A stretch of DNA of 64,000 bases. It comes from Candidatus Kuenenia stuttgartensis. Lineage in GTDB: Bacteria; Planctomycetota; Planctomycetia; Gemmatales; Gemmataceae. How positions within the stretch are numbered: the stretch's first letter is position 1; the number at the start of each line of letters is the position of its first letter. Shown piece by piece: positions 26,937 through 34,899 of the stretch. The notes under the pieces are model-generated. The model saw nothing but the letters and a program-made list of their open reading frames with translations, did not search any database and was not told the DNA's origin. A program made the translations under genes and the position numbers. The stretch covers positions 43,879 to 107,878 of the forward strand of contig CAMCLK010000009.1 of assembly GCA_945875585.1 (NCBI GenBank), in the 5' to 3' direction.

Positions 26937-27871
26937 GGCAACGGCTCCATCGTGGCTTTGGCCATGGCAATGTCGCGGTTCAATTGTTGAACCAATAAGT
27001 CTGGGCTTGCGAATCGAGCTGGTTCGCGAAGCCGGGCGACAAAGTCGAGTGTGAGAAGTTCACCGTACAGATTGCCTTCAAAACCAATCAGATGGGCTTC
27101 AACGCGGGGTATTTTCACCCCAAATGTTGGAGATGGTCCTAAATGCACGGCTGCTGGCCAAGTATGGCCATTGGCCAAAATAGCTTTTGCGGCGTAAACG
27201 CCCGGGCCGGGTACCAGAGTTGCGCATGATAAGTTTGCCGTTGGGAATCCCAATGTGCGGCCACGCTGGTCACCCGTGACAACAGTGCCCCGCAGGCGGT
27301 AAGGCCGGCCCAGCAGATTACCTGCCAGACAAACATCGCCCGACTCGATTGCCATGCGAATACGCGTGCTGGAAACAGCTTCTCCGTTAAGAGTCACGGG
27401 CGCCGTCTCGATTAATTCCAGTCCCCCACGCTGGCAGAGTTCGCTCAGGGTTTGCATGGTTCCGGAGCGGCCTTTACCAAAACAGAAATCCGGGCCTTCC
27501 ACCAGCCCTTGGGCAGCCAAGCCATTAACAACGACACGGTCAAAAAACTCCTGTGCCGAAAGGCCGAGCAGTTCCGCCGTGGGAGCAATCGCAACCGCAT
27601 GGTTGGCGCCAATCGTCCTCAAGGCATCGAGGCGGTCTGCCAACAAGGTTAATGGTGCTGGGGCAGGCAGATCGGGCCGTAGCACGGCCCTGGCATGCGG
27701 TTCAAAGGTTACTGCGACAACTGGCACGCCAGAACCTAATCGTGCGGCCAAATCGCGCGCAGCAGCAAGCAGTGCCGCATGCCCCAAGTGTGCGCCATCG
27801 AAATGGCCCAGCGTCACAACGCCTTGGCGGCATTCGGGCGGAAAAACGGCCAATGGATCGAGAACTGTCAT
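26933..27871 (-). CDS. ribF: Bifunctional riboflavin kinase/FAD synthetase
   Basis: Makes FMN and then FAD. The N-terminal FAD synthetase half contains GHFDGAHLGHAALL (HxGH nucleotidyltransferase motif) and EGPDFCFGKGRSG. The C-terminal kinase half has GRPYRLRGTVVTGDQRGRTLGFPTANL, the expected PTAN metal-binding site. The usual length is about 310, as here (312). ATG 27871 is preferred; a GTG at 27880 is possible. Its 5' end lies about 40 bp from the divergent RNase P RNA gene, so promoters overlap. Confidence 0.95.
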   Translation of the reverse strand: MTVLDPLAVFPPECRQGVVTLGHFDGAHLGHAALLAAARDLAARLGSGVPVVAVTFEPHARAVLRPDLPAPAPLTLLADRLDALRTIGANHAVAIAPTAELLGLSAQEFFDRVVVNGLAAQGLVEGPDFCFGKGRSGTMQTLSELCQRGGLELIETAPVTLNGEAVSSTRIRMAIESGDVCLAGNLLGRPYRLRGTVVTGDQRGRTLGFPTANLSCATLVPGPGVYAAKAILANGHTWPAAVHLGPSPTFGVKIPRVEAHLIGFEGNLYGELLTLDFVARLREPARFASPDLLVQQLNRDIAMAKATMEPLP

Positions 27872-27912
27872 AATGAGCACATTCTAGCAAAGTCCTGTGA
27901 TAGGATGATGTA

Positions 27913-28360
27913 GATGCTGGGTCGGCTGGACTGTCGCTGCCCGAGGCGGAGAATTCTTCGACCGTCGGGGGGAGGAAAGTCCGGGCTCCATAGGGCGCGG
28001 TGGTGGCTAACGGCCACCGTTCGAAGGCAACGTTATAGGGGAAACCCCATGCGCGTTGCTGAAGGACAGGGAAAGTGCAACAGAAAACGAACCGCCGGCC
28101 ACGTTCGCGTGGTGGTAAGGGTGAAAAGGTGGGGCGGCTCAGCCGCTTAATGTAAGAGCCCACCAGCAACCGGGTGACCGGTTGGCTTGGTAAACCCCAC
28201 CGGGAGCAAGACCAAATAGGAGGGGAGGGCCTGCCCGGCCCGTTAATACTCTCGGGTAGGTCGCACGAGCCGACGGGCAACCGTCGGACTAGAGAAATGA
28301 CCGTCACTCGGGGTGATGAGCCCCGGGAACAGAACCCGGCTTACAGGCCGGCCTGGCATC
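27913..28360 (+). ncRNA. rnpB: RNase P RNA (bacterial class A)
   Basis: Catalytic RNA that trims the 5' ends of tRNAs. Conserved blocks in order: GAGGAAAGTCCGGGCTCC (CR-I), ACAGAAAACGAACCGCC, GGTAAGGGTGAAAAGGTG, ATGTAAGAGCCCACC and, near the 3' end, AGAGAAATGACCGTC with ACAGAACCCGGCTTACAGG (CR-V). I set the ends by helix P1: bases from 27913 (GATGC...) pair over about 15 bp with those ending at 28360 (...GCATC). A plausible -10 (TAGGAT) sits at 27901-27906, 7 nt before the 5' end. Confidence 0.97.
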
Positions 28361-29085
28361 TTCCATTCATGACCACGGCTGCGTACCCTCCCGAATTCGT
28401 CAATCAGCAAAATGGTGGGGCTGGTCGCGGTGTCCCACGCATAGCGGGTTCGGGATGTCGCATCGGCGACGCGTTTTAATTGTGTCAGTCCGGGTTTTCC
28501 AAGGATCGCCTCAGCTCCCTGACCTTGACACACGGTTACCACATCGACCCCGGGGTGCGCTATGGCCCAAGCATCGAGGGCGGGAAGTTTACCCCAGCAA
28601 GCAAGGCATTCAGGAGAGAAACAGTAAATAATAGCTGGTCGGCCTGACACTGAAGAATCAATCCCCTCCACACGTGACAGAATCTCGGAACCGTGGCTGC
28701 TTTCCGCCCCATCGACAATGGTGTCTAACCGCCGTGACCGGGCCTGAAGGGAAAGAACCGTTTCATGAAGCCGGTCGCGTTCTTCTTCGGAAAGACCGGG
28801 GTGCGGCAGCATTTTGCCGGGTATTCCCTTTTCTAAAATCGTATTGAAGCGTTCTCGGGTGAGCGTTGGCCATGGATCACGAAACAAGGCGAACTGACCA
28901 AGCGATGTGCCATCGGCGCGGCCATGGCACTGGGAGCAGCGGCTATTGAACAATCGGTCTGGATCCGCGGTGGCTGTTATTTTAGGCCGTTCTGCGGGCC
29001 GTGGATTACAACGCGCACGGTACCACCAAACGCTTCCCCCGCCCGCGACAATCGCAAGCAGGGCGAACAAACATTTCAGAACCAT
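28243..29085 (-). CDS. Membrane-anchored c-type cytochrome fused to a thioredoxin-like domain
   Basis: About 280 residues from ATG 29085 (a GTG at 29100 is possible). N-terminal anchor CLFALLAIVAGGGSVWWY; a small cytochrome domain with haem motif CSQCHGRADG and the distal-Met region PGKMLPHPGLS; then a thioredoxin-like domain with IIYCFSPECLACWGKLP, a CxxC redox pair, and SPTILLIDEFGRV. Suggests electron transfer or thiol chemistry outside the cytoplasm. The last roughly 39 codons are antisense to rnpB, so the C-terminus is shaped by another gene. Lies directly after the BNR-like gene. Confidence 0.75.
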   Translation of the reverse strand: MVLKCLFALLAIVAGGGSVWWYRARCNPRPAERPKITATADPDRLFNSRCSQCHGRADGTSLGQFALFRDPWPTLTRERFNTILEKGIPGKMLPHPGLSEEERDRLHETVLSLQARSRRLDTIVDGAESSHGSEILSRVEGIDSSVSGRPAIIYCFSPECLACWGKLPALDAWAIAHPGVDVVTVCQGQGAEAILGKPGLTQLKRVADATSRTRYAWDTATSPTILLIDEFGRVRSRGHEWKMPGRPVSRVLFPGLITPSDGHFSSPTVARRLVRPTREY

Positions 29086-29092
29086 TCGGGTA

Positions 29093-30415
29093 TCAATCAC
29101 AGCAACAGGCTCCGCTTGAACCCGGCAATACCCGCCGAACAACCATGGATCGACACGTTTCGCCTTGCTCGAACCAAGCCACAAGCATTCCCGAGACCGG
29201 ATCGATGACTGCCGATGGCCGGGTTGGAGATCCAGTCAATTCTGAAACTGTTCGGGCTTCGGCCCAAGATCCAGCGCGGCTGTTGCTGAAACTGGAAACC
29301 ACAACGGTTCTTCGTGTTCCATCTTCGAGGAACGACTCAAGCCAGACGGCCCCAAGGGCATCGCCCGTTGCTGCAAGGCGTGGTTGCGATTGTTCACCGT
29401 CGTGCACCGTTGGCAATCGTTTGGCTGCCCATGGCATGGCTTCCGGTGCGCCTGATGCCACAAATGCCTGCCGCTTCTGATCTGCCGCATCCATCCACGC
29501 CACATGAATCGACGTGGATGTTTGCGCCAGCGACGGTCCGTCGTGTGGACATGACTGGAACTTCCACCGTCGCTCCGAAGCTGGCCCAAGCAGTTGAAAG
29601 GAATCGGCACCCTTGGGGCGACGGGCCAAGTGGATATCGCGGCACTCGTCTACCGAATGACGGTAAGCAACCCATGCGTCACCCGAATTAGATATCATTG
29701 TTTCCATATCGCAACAAGGGCAGATGCCTTTGCCGTTTGTGCCCGCGTCGACACGCATGGAAACGGGCGTTTCCGATGAGTGTCTGTACGAGGCAAACGG
29801 TTGTTGGCCTGAACCACGGTTATCGAGCCAAGCGGCCAACAACTGGCCATCGGAACCGGCAGCCAGAGCTGTGTAGTGGATTTTGCGCACCTCATTGCCA
29901 TGCAATGTAACAGGTTCTGAAAATGTCGCGCCATCTGTCGTGGTACAGACAACAAGGCGTGGACTGTCTTTGTCACCGGGTTCGCACCAAGCCAGGTGAA
30001 ACTTACCGCCGCCCCATGCCAGACGGGGAAGTGGTTGTGATTCCATCAGCCGATCCTGTCCACCCATTTTCATCATGTGGCGGTGGACGGGGATAGTGCA
30101 GACAGGGCGAGGATTACTAAACGAAAGACCCCTGTCATGGCTGACAGCAACAAGAATGGTATTGGTATCTTCTTGGGTGCGCGAATTGCACGCGATCAGC
30201 ACCATACCTTCGGGAGACGCGGCCAATGCAGGCCGTTCGCGGTCAAGTGCCAAGTCGGCTTTGGTCAACGTGAAACGGGCCACTTCCAACGGTTGGGGGT
30301 TGGCGCACGATGAAGCTGAAATTTCGCAGTCTGGACAAGAGCTGGCTGGAAGCAGATACCAAACACCAGCACCCCCGGCGGATGCCAGGAGTGCGCACAA
30401 CAACAAAAATCGCAT
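29093..30415 (-). CDS. Exo-alpha-sialidase-like (BNR repeat) Cys-rich exported protein
   Basis: 440 residues from ATG 30415, preceded by GAGGAG. Signal peptide (FLLLCALLASAGGAGVWYLLP), a Cys-rich start, then repeated VSHDRGLSFSNP, TTDGATFSEPV and AWLD/AWMDAAD segments typical of sialidase-like beta propellers. A conspicuous GICPCCDMETM lies near the middle. Similar CxCC-containing propellers elsewhere are thought to bind metal, so true sialidase activity is unlikely. The longer upstream frame is rejected. It is followed by the cytochrome/thioredoxin gene and preceded by DUF1559 copy 3. Confidence 0.75.
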   Translation of the reverse strand: MRFLLLCALLASAGGAGVWYLLPASSCPDCEISASSCANPQPLEVARFTLTKADLALDRERPALAASPEGMVLIACNSRTQEDTNTILVAVSHDRGLSFSNPRPVCTIPVHRHMMKMGGQDRLMESQPLPRLAWGGGKFHLAWCEPGDKDSPRLVVCTTTDGATFSEPVTLHGNEVRKIHYTALAAGSDGQLLAAWLDNRGSGQQPFASYRHSSETPVSMRVDAGTNGKGICPCCDMETMISNSGDAWVAYRHSVDECRDIHLARRPKGADSFQLLGPASERRWKFQSCPHDGPSLAQTSTSIHVAWMDAADQKRQAFVASGAPEAMPWAAKRLPTVHDGEQSQPRLAATGDALGAVWLESFLEDGTRRTVVVSSFSNSRAGSWAEARTVSELTGSPTRPSAVIDPVSGMLVAWFEQGETCRSMVVRRVLPGSSGACCCD

Positions 30416-30440
30416 TGCTACAAACTCCTCTGGACCCGGT

Positions 30441-31541
30441 TCAGTTGATGGACGCGGTTTCGCCACCCATGCGCGTTGCCATGCCGCGCCACGCAATTGG
30501 ATCGACCGTGTTGGTGATGAATCTCACGGAACCATCGCACAACCCTGCATTGACCCCGCCTGAATGGCGGCTGCGGGCGGCAAACCAACCACGGCCGTGG
30601 GCACCGCAATCCGTCGCTGGATCGTTTGGCAGCAGACCCGTGTTGAAAACGCTGTTCCAGTCGCGGCCACCCCAAAACCATGTGCTGCCACGCATCACGC
30701 CCCAAGCGCGTGTGCCTGTATCGCACTCGGCGGGTCTCGATGTGACCAGTGCCCCACCCCTCAACCAACCGCCCGGCAAGGCGCTGTTGGAGGCAAACGT
30801 TCCTGTATTCAGGGCCACATAATGACGCCCTGAAACGTCTGGTGGTGTGGCGCTGCTGGCAGGAGCAGGGAGGCCGGGGCCGAGCAGGCATTCAGATGTC
30901 ATGAGGGTATTGGAAGAGCCATCAAGAATGTCTTTGTAGGTGACTCTTGCGCCATACCAAAACACCCCGTCCGTTGCGAATTGGGCATCGTAGTTGACTT
31001 GCGCGGCAGATGCTGTGCCACTGCCCATGTTGAAAACATAATTCGTCCCGGCCGACGTGAACGTGGCGGGCGTTGCTGTTCGCGATTGGTTGGCAAACAA
31101 CGGGTTTTGCCCATCGCTGGGGCAGAGGAATGTTTTTACCACCGTGGAGCATGCGGCATCATGTAACGGGTTGATATCACCTCTCCAGCCGCTCAGTGTG
31201 GCTGGTTTTGTGTAATCAATCAGGTTTTGCAATTGTGCCTGCTCGATGTAAGGAAGCACGTTGGCTAGCACGCCGAAGGCGTAGGAAGCATTGATTTGCC
31301 CGGCTGGAGCGCCATCGGCAAGTGCGGGAAAATAGCCCTTGGTCGATTCATGGTTGATGGCTCCCAACACAATCTGCTTGATATTGTTGGTGCAACTCAT
31401 GCGGTTTGCGGCTTCGCGCACTTTCTGAACGGCCGGTACAAGCAGGCCAATCAATACCGCAATAATGGCAATAACTACAAGCAATTCAATCAATGTGAAG
31501 CCATGGCGCACGCGGCGCCACAATCGAGTGGTGTGTGTCAT
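30441..31541 (-). CDS. DUF1559 protein with type-IV-pilin-like N-terminus (copy 3)
   Basis: 366 residues from ATG 31541 with GGGGAG upstream. Basic leader MTHTTRLWRRVRH, then [35 protein letters not shown] and a C-terminal VNAGLCDGSVRFITN box. It is followed within about 25 bp by the BNR-like gene and then the cytochrome/thioredoxin gene. Thus DUF1559 again leads a unit of exported proteins, as in the selenoprotein unit. Role unknown. Confidence 0.93.
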   Translation of the reverse strand: MTHTTRLWRRVRHGFTLIELLVVIAIIAVLIGLLVPAVQKVREAANRMSCTNNIKQIVLGAINHESTKGYFPALADGAPAGQINASYAFGVLANVLPYIEQAQLQNLIDYTKPATLSGWRGDINPLHDAACSTVVKTFLCPSDGQNPLFANQSRTATPATFTSAGTNYVFNMGSGTASAAQVNYDAQFATDGVFWYGARVTYKDILDGSSNTLMTSECLLGPGLPAPASSATPPDVSGRHYVALNTGTFASNSALPGGWLRGGALVTSRPAECDTGTRAWGVMRGSTWFWGGRDWNSVFNTGLLPNDPATDCGAHGRGWFAARSRHSGGVNAGLCDGSVRFITNTVDPIAWRGMATRMGGETASIN

Positions 31542-31662
31542 GTTTCTAGACTCCCCGTAAGTGTTTGTTGATGCCCTGTATCGACACACCCGCAATGCAG
31601 GTGCGTCGGATGCTTGAATGAATTTGAACGACCTAATTGAGGCGTTCTCAGTTCAGCAGGGG

Positions 31663-32130
31663 TCAACCACGAGGAGGCGGCGGAGTCGGCACATCGTTAC
31701 GAGATTGGGGAGCCGCCATAACTAAGACAGAATAAAATGACGGTTGTGAAGAAAGGGTAGGAACAGGAAAAATCTGAATCCATAACGGTCCGCATGAACC
31801 GGAAGCAGAGACGCCTTCATCCCCACCGCGGCAACCACGGGCTGCCACGGCTGGAACAAGTTCAAAACGAGAAGGAGCAGGCGCCGCCGCTTCATTGGAA
31901 CTGGTAAAATCAACGGTTTCTGTGGAGCAGCAACTAGTGCCACAGCAGCAAGGCACGGGTTTTTCAGGCGGGGCACACGGGCATAGGCGTACCGTGCCAC
32001 CTGAACGAGAGGTTACCACTGCTGATGGAACAACAATGCTTCCCGCCAGTTGCAACAACGACATCACGACTAAAAAGACGCAGGTCGCGCCTTTTTTGCT
32101 AGTGCCTGAAATCGATGGACGGATTTCCAT
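31663..32130 (-). CDS. Cys-rich secreted hypothetical protein
   Basis: 155 residues from ATG 32130. A signal-like segment (CVFLVVMSLLQLAGSIVV) precedes a Cys-dense region (CPCAPPEKPVPCCCGTSCCS) and a Pro-rich end. Twelve or so cysteines in a short protein suggest metal binding or disulfides; I recognise no family. No strong Shine-Dalgarno is seen. Lies between RNase D and DUF1559 copy 3 on the same strand. Confidence 0.45.
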   Translation of the reverse strand: MEIRPSISGTSKKGATCVFLVVMSLLQLAGSIVVPSAVVTSRSGGTVRLCPCAPPEKPVPCCCGTSCCSTETVDFTSSNEAAAPAPSRFELVPAVAARGCRGGDEGVSASGSCGPLWIQIFPVPTLSSQPSFYSVLVMAAPQSRNDVPTPPPPRG

Positions 32131-32180
32131 GAATCTATCGTGACAACGCCGGAGTGCATCTGTCAATGATGCATCTACGA

Positions 32181-33383
32181 TTATTGTCCGTTTACCTCAA
32201 ACCATGTGAGGTGTTTGTCGGATTCAAGGTTGAGACGAAAGGCCACCCGACCATCCAGAACCGCAAGAAGCCTTGGCAAGACGTGTTTTCGCCGCCATCC
32301 CGTGATAAGTAGCCCTTCGGTGGGTTCTGCTGGGCCCGTTAGCCGGCAGCGCAGCAAGTCGCGGATTTCACCCATGGTGCATGTCAGGCCCGGCGCGAGT
32401 TTCATTTCCGCGCACATTGCCATGAACACCGTCTGCAATAGCCCTGAAAGCGCTTGAACGTGCGTTGCTTCTGAATCTCGTTCCAAAACCTCGGGCCACT
32501 GGTCTTCTGGAATCGCGTCGGCTGCTTCCACCGTCGCCAGAATGCCATCGATATCTTTTTTTGATAAGCCCCGCACCATTTGCAGGTCGCCCGGACGCCC
32601 GGGGTGTCGTCGGGAAATTTCCACAAGAAGGTCGTCCCGCATGACGGTACGGACGGGGCGGTTGGCTTCGTGGGCACGGGTTTCACGCCAAGCATGCAAT
32701 GCCCGCAACAGGCACAGCTGACGGCGATCTAGCTGACTCGAACCTTTTACCTTCCGCCATCGCTCTTCGCGGCCGGCAATAATTTCGGGATCTGTCAATT
32801 CAACAAAACGAGCATGTTCTTCGCGCGCCCACTCAAGCCTGTCCAGTTCCGCCAATCGGGCATTCAAGCGATCGTTGATTTCGAGCAGATAACGTACATC
32901 ATCATAAGCGTAATTGCGTTGCGCCAATGTCAATGGCCGCGCCCGCCATTCTGTCAGCGTTTCCGACTTGCTGAGGCGGTGTCCCAATACGGTCTGCACA
33001 AGCGAAGCCATGCCCGTTGGAAAGCCCATGCCCAACATGCCGGCGGTTATCTGCAGATCGATCAGGTTTCCGGGGGGGGTACCCGACCACTGCCGGCACA
33101 GGCGTACCTCTTCCCGCCCGCCGTGCACAATAACGGTATTCGCGGGGTCTGCCACGAGCTTCCAGAACGGGGTCACGTCTTGGATGGCGATCGGATCCAC
33201 GAGATATAAGGCGTCTCGTGTTGCTACCTGAATGAGGCATAGAACCGGGATGTATGTATCTTCACCCACAAATTCTGTATCAAACGCAAACTCGCGACAC
33301 TGGCCAAGGTCTGAGACCAATGCCAGAAAATCGGACTTGTCAACAATCATTCGCTCGGCGAGCGCCGGTCCGGGAGAGGCCAT
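32181..33383 (-). CDS. rnd: Ribonuclease D
   Basis: 3'-5' exoribonuclease for tRNA and structured RNA trimming. In 400 residues the DEDDy exonuclease motifs are visible: FAFDTEFVGE (motif I), a motif II region around LIDLQIT, and NYAYDDVRYLLE (Tyr/Asp of motif III). HRDC domains follow (LCLLRALHAWRETRAHEANRP, then a second helical region). Typical RNase D is about 375-400 long. A Met 11 codons later (33350) is an alternative start. Confidence 0.92.
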   Translation of the reverse strand: MASPGPALAERMIVDKSDFLALVSDLGQCREFAFDTEFVGEDTYIPVLCLIQVATRDALYLVDPIAIQDVTPFWKLVADPANTVIVHGGREEVRLCRQWSGTPPGNLIDLQITAGMLGMGFPTGMASLVQTVLGHRLSKSETLTEWRARPLTLAQRNYAYDDVRYLLEINDRLNARLAELDRLEWAREEHARFVELTDPEIIAGREERWRKVKGSSQLDRRQLCLLRALHAWRETRAHEANRPVRTVMRDDLLVEISRRHPGRPGDLQMVRGLSKKDIDGILATVEAADAIPEDQWPEVLERDSEATHVQALSGLLQTVFMAMCAEMKLAPGLTCTMGEIRDLLRCRLTGPAEPTEGLLITGWRRKHVLPRLLAVLDGRVAFRLNLESDKHLTWFEVNGQ

Positions 33384-33462
33384 GGCGTTCTCTACAATCT
33401 TGGCATGTCAGACATCCGGTTGCAGACTACAACGTGAAGGAGATCATGCAAAGGGGCAGCAT

Positions 33463-33726
33463 ATGTTGGAAACGTTGTTGAACCATAAGGTTGTTATCGA
33501 TTTGGGCAGCAAATACGTCTGTTTGGGGACGTTACTATCCATTCAATCCGATTATCTGGAACTGAAAAACGTGGACCTGCACGACCTGCGCGACACCGAC
33601 ACATCGCGCGAAAACTATGTCGCGGCGTGCCGTTCGACCGGCATCAAGCGCAACCGCCGCCGGCTGATACTTTTTCGTCGCGACATTGTTGCCATTTCGC
33701 TGCTTGAGGACGTGGTTGATGATTGA
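33463..33726 (+). CDS. Small conserved planctomycete-type protein
   Basis: 87 residues: MLETLLNHKVVIDLGSKYVCLGTL, then beta strands and a basic segment IKRNRRRLILFRRDIVAIS with an acidic tail. Start at 33463 is chosen because AAGGGG lies upstream; the frame is open further back but only in sequence antisense to rnd. The short beta-strand pattern with a Gly in a tight turn could be an Sm-like or SH3-like barrel, which would fit RNA binding, but this is only a guess. Confidence 0.65.
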   Translation: MLETLLNHKVVIDLGSKYVCLGTLLSIQSDYLELKNVDLHDLRDTDTSRENYVAACRSTGIKRNRRRLILFRRDIVAISLLEDVVDD

Positions 33727-33867
33727 TGGCTATGAGGGGCTGGAAAGGGGTTTGAAGTTTCATATGCCGAGAGTTTTTGTAAAGTCTTGCATCAGATTAA
33801 TATACGATTAAGAATGAATATATTGTTGCATTTGTGGCTAAGAGCTTGGTCGCTTAGGAGAACTTAC

Positions 33868-34734
33868 ATGCGTTCCATTGTGTTTGCTCCGATCGTGATC
33901 CTGATGGTGGTATTGCAGTCGGGTTGTAATGATCTGCCCGATGTACCGGGTAACCAACCCAAGGTTTTGACAAACTCCATCGGCATGAAGTTAGTGCTAA
34001 TCCCCAAAGGCAAATTAATGATGGGTTCGCCGCCGGATGAAAAAGGTTCGGAGGAGGATGAACGTCGTCATGAAGTGACCATCAGCCGCGATTATCACCT
34101 TGGTATTCACGAGGTCACGCAGGCTCAATACAAGAAGATCATAGGTAAAAATCCAAGTCATTTTCAGGGAGATGCTGTAGCCGAACGGCATCCGGAAACG
34201 AATCGCGTGGTGAAGGAAGTGGATAGCGTCAACCACCCAGTTGAACAAGTTTCTTGGAGCGATGCTGTTGAGTTTTGTCAGCGGTTATCGGCATTACCGG
34301 AGGAAAAAAAGGCCGGGCGGGTTTACCGTTTGCCTTCGGAGGCGGAATGGGAATATGCGTGCCGGGCGGGCAGCCAAATGGCGTATAGCTTTGGCAGTGA
34401 TGAAAAATCGTTGGTTAATTTTGGCTGGTATGATTCCAACTCCAAAAGAATGACCCACGCCGTTGGTTTGAAGAAGGCAAACGCTTGGGGTCTTTACGAC
34501 ATGCATGGAAATGTTTGGGAGTGGTGTGCCGATTGTTACGGTGAATACCCCAAGGCATCCGCAACCGACCCCCGCGGCCCCGAAGATGGCTCGAGCCGCG
34601 TCTTCCGTGGTGGCAGTTGGGGCGTCGGTGCCGTGGACTGCCGGTCTGCGGTCCGCTTCAGGGACGACCCGTCGTTTCGCTGCATCGGCCTTGGCTTTCG
34701 CGTGGCCCTGAGTTCATCTGGAATCCCCAAGTAA
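33868..34734 (+). CDS. SUMF1/FGE-fold lipoprotein, possible diversity-generating-retroelement target
   Basis: 288 residues from ATG 33868 (AGGAG upstream). Lipobox LQSGC, then NSIGMKLVLIPKGKLMMGSP, the DYHLGIHEVTQAQYKKI block, RLPSEAEWEYACRAG, and LYDMHGNVWEWCAD: a complete SUMF1/C-type-lectin-like fold. True formylglycine-generating enzymes carry two cysteines near GGSF(L)C; here GGSWGVGAVDC lacks the first, so sulfatase activation is unlikely. The last 38 codons match the pattern of a diversified variable region (see findings). The AT-rich upstream zone and GC-rich end contrast with neighbours. Confidence 0.9.
   Translation: MRSIVFAPIVILMVVLQSGCNDLPDVPGNQPKVLTNSIGMKLVLIPKGKLMMGSPPDEKGSEEDERRHEVTISRDYHLGIHEVTQAQYKKIIGKNPSHFQGDAVAERHPETNRVVKEVDSVNHPVEQVSWSDAVEFCQRLSALPEEKKAGRVYRLPSEAEWEYACRAGSQMAYSFGSDEKSLVNFGWYDSNSKRMTHAVGLKKANAWGLYDMHGNVWEWCADCYGEYPKASATDPRGPEDGSSRVFRGGSWGVGAVDCRSAVRFRDDPSFRCIGLGFRVALSSSGIPK
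34600..34725 (+). other. Candidate DGR variable region
   Basis: Within the C-terminal FRGGSW...GFRVALSS block, codons at the positions that are usually Asn in this family are GGC, GTC, GCC, GTC, TTC, TGC, ATC and GGC. They all end in C and are all reachable by changing the two A bases of AAC. The intervening codons for CRSA, R, DP and LGFR are kept. That is the expected trace of adenine-specific mutagenic retrohoming. No template copy is visible in the window. Confidence 0.5.
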
Positions 34735-34899
34735 AAGTCGGGGTGGTGAACAGGTAGTGAGCGGAGGCGGTTGACGGAGGCACGGAGGTCGCGGTGCGGA
34801 GCCCGCGACCGGAGCTGCCGTAGTTAACCGGCGGAGCGCAAGCAGGTTCGCGATCGAATTTGCAGCGCGCAATCTCTCAATTTCATAGTCGTAAGAAAC
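34735..34899. other. GC-rich gene-free stretch with inverted repeat
   Basis: No gene. Contains several GGAGG-like purine runs and an inverted repeat: GGTCGCGG (34787-34794) and CCGCGACC (34803-34810), eight base pairs around an eight-base spacer. No U-tract follows, so it is not a classic terminator. Its position 50-75 bp behind the candidate variable region resembles the hairpin that assists target recognition in some retroelements. Confidence 0.4.

Noticed and set aside
27702..28307. Open frame across ribF and rnpB on the minus strand
   Set aside because: It crosses a structured RNA gene and the first part of ribF in another frame, with no motif.
33868..34734. True formylglycine-generating enzyme for the sulfatase
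   Set aside because: The first active-site Cys near GGS is missing, and the C-terminus fits a variable region. The sulfatase must rely on an FGE elsewhere.
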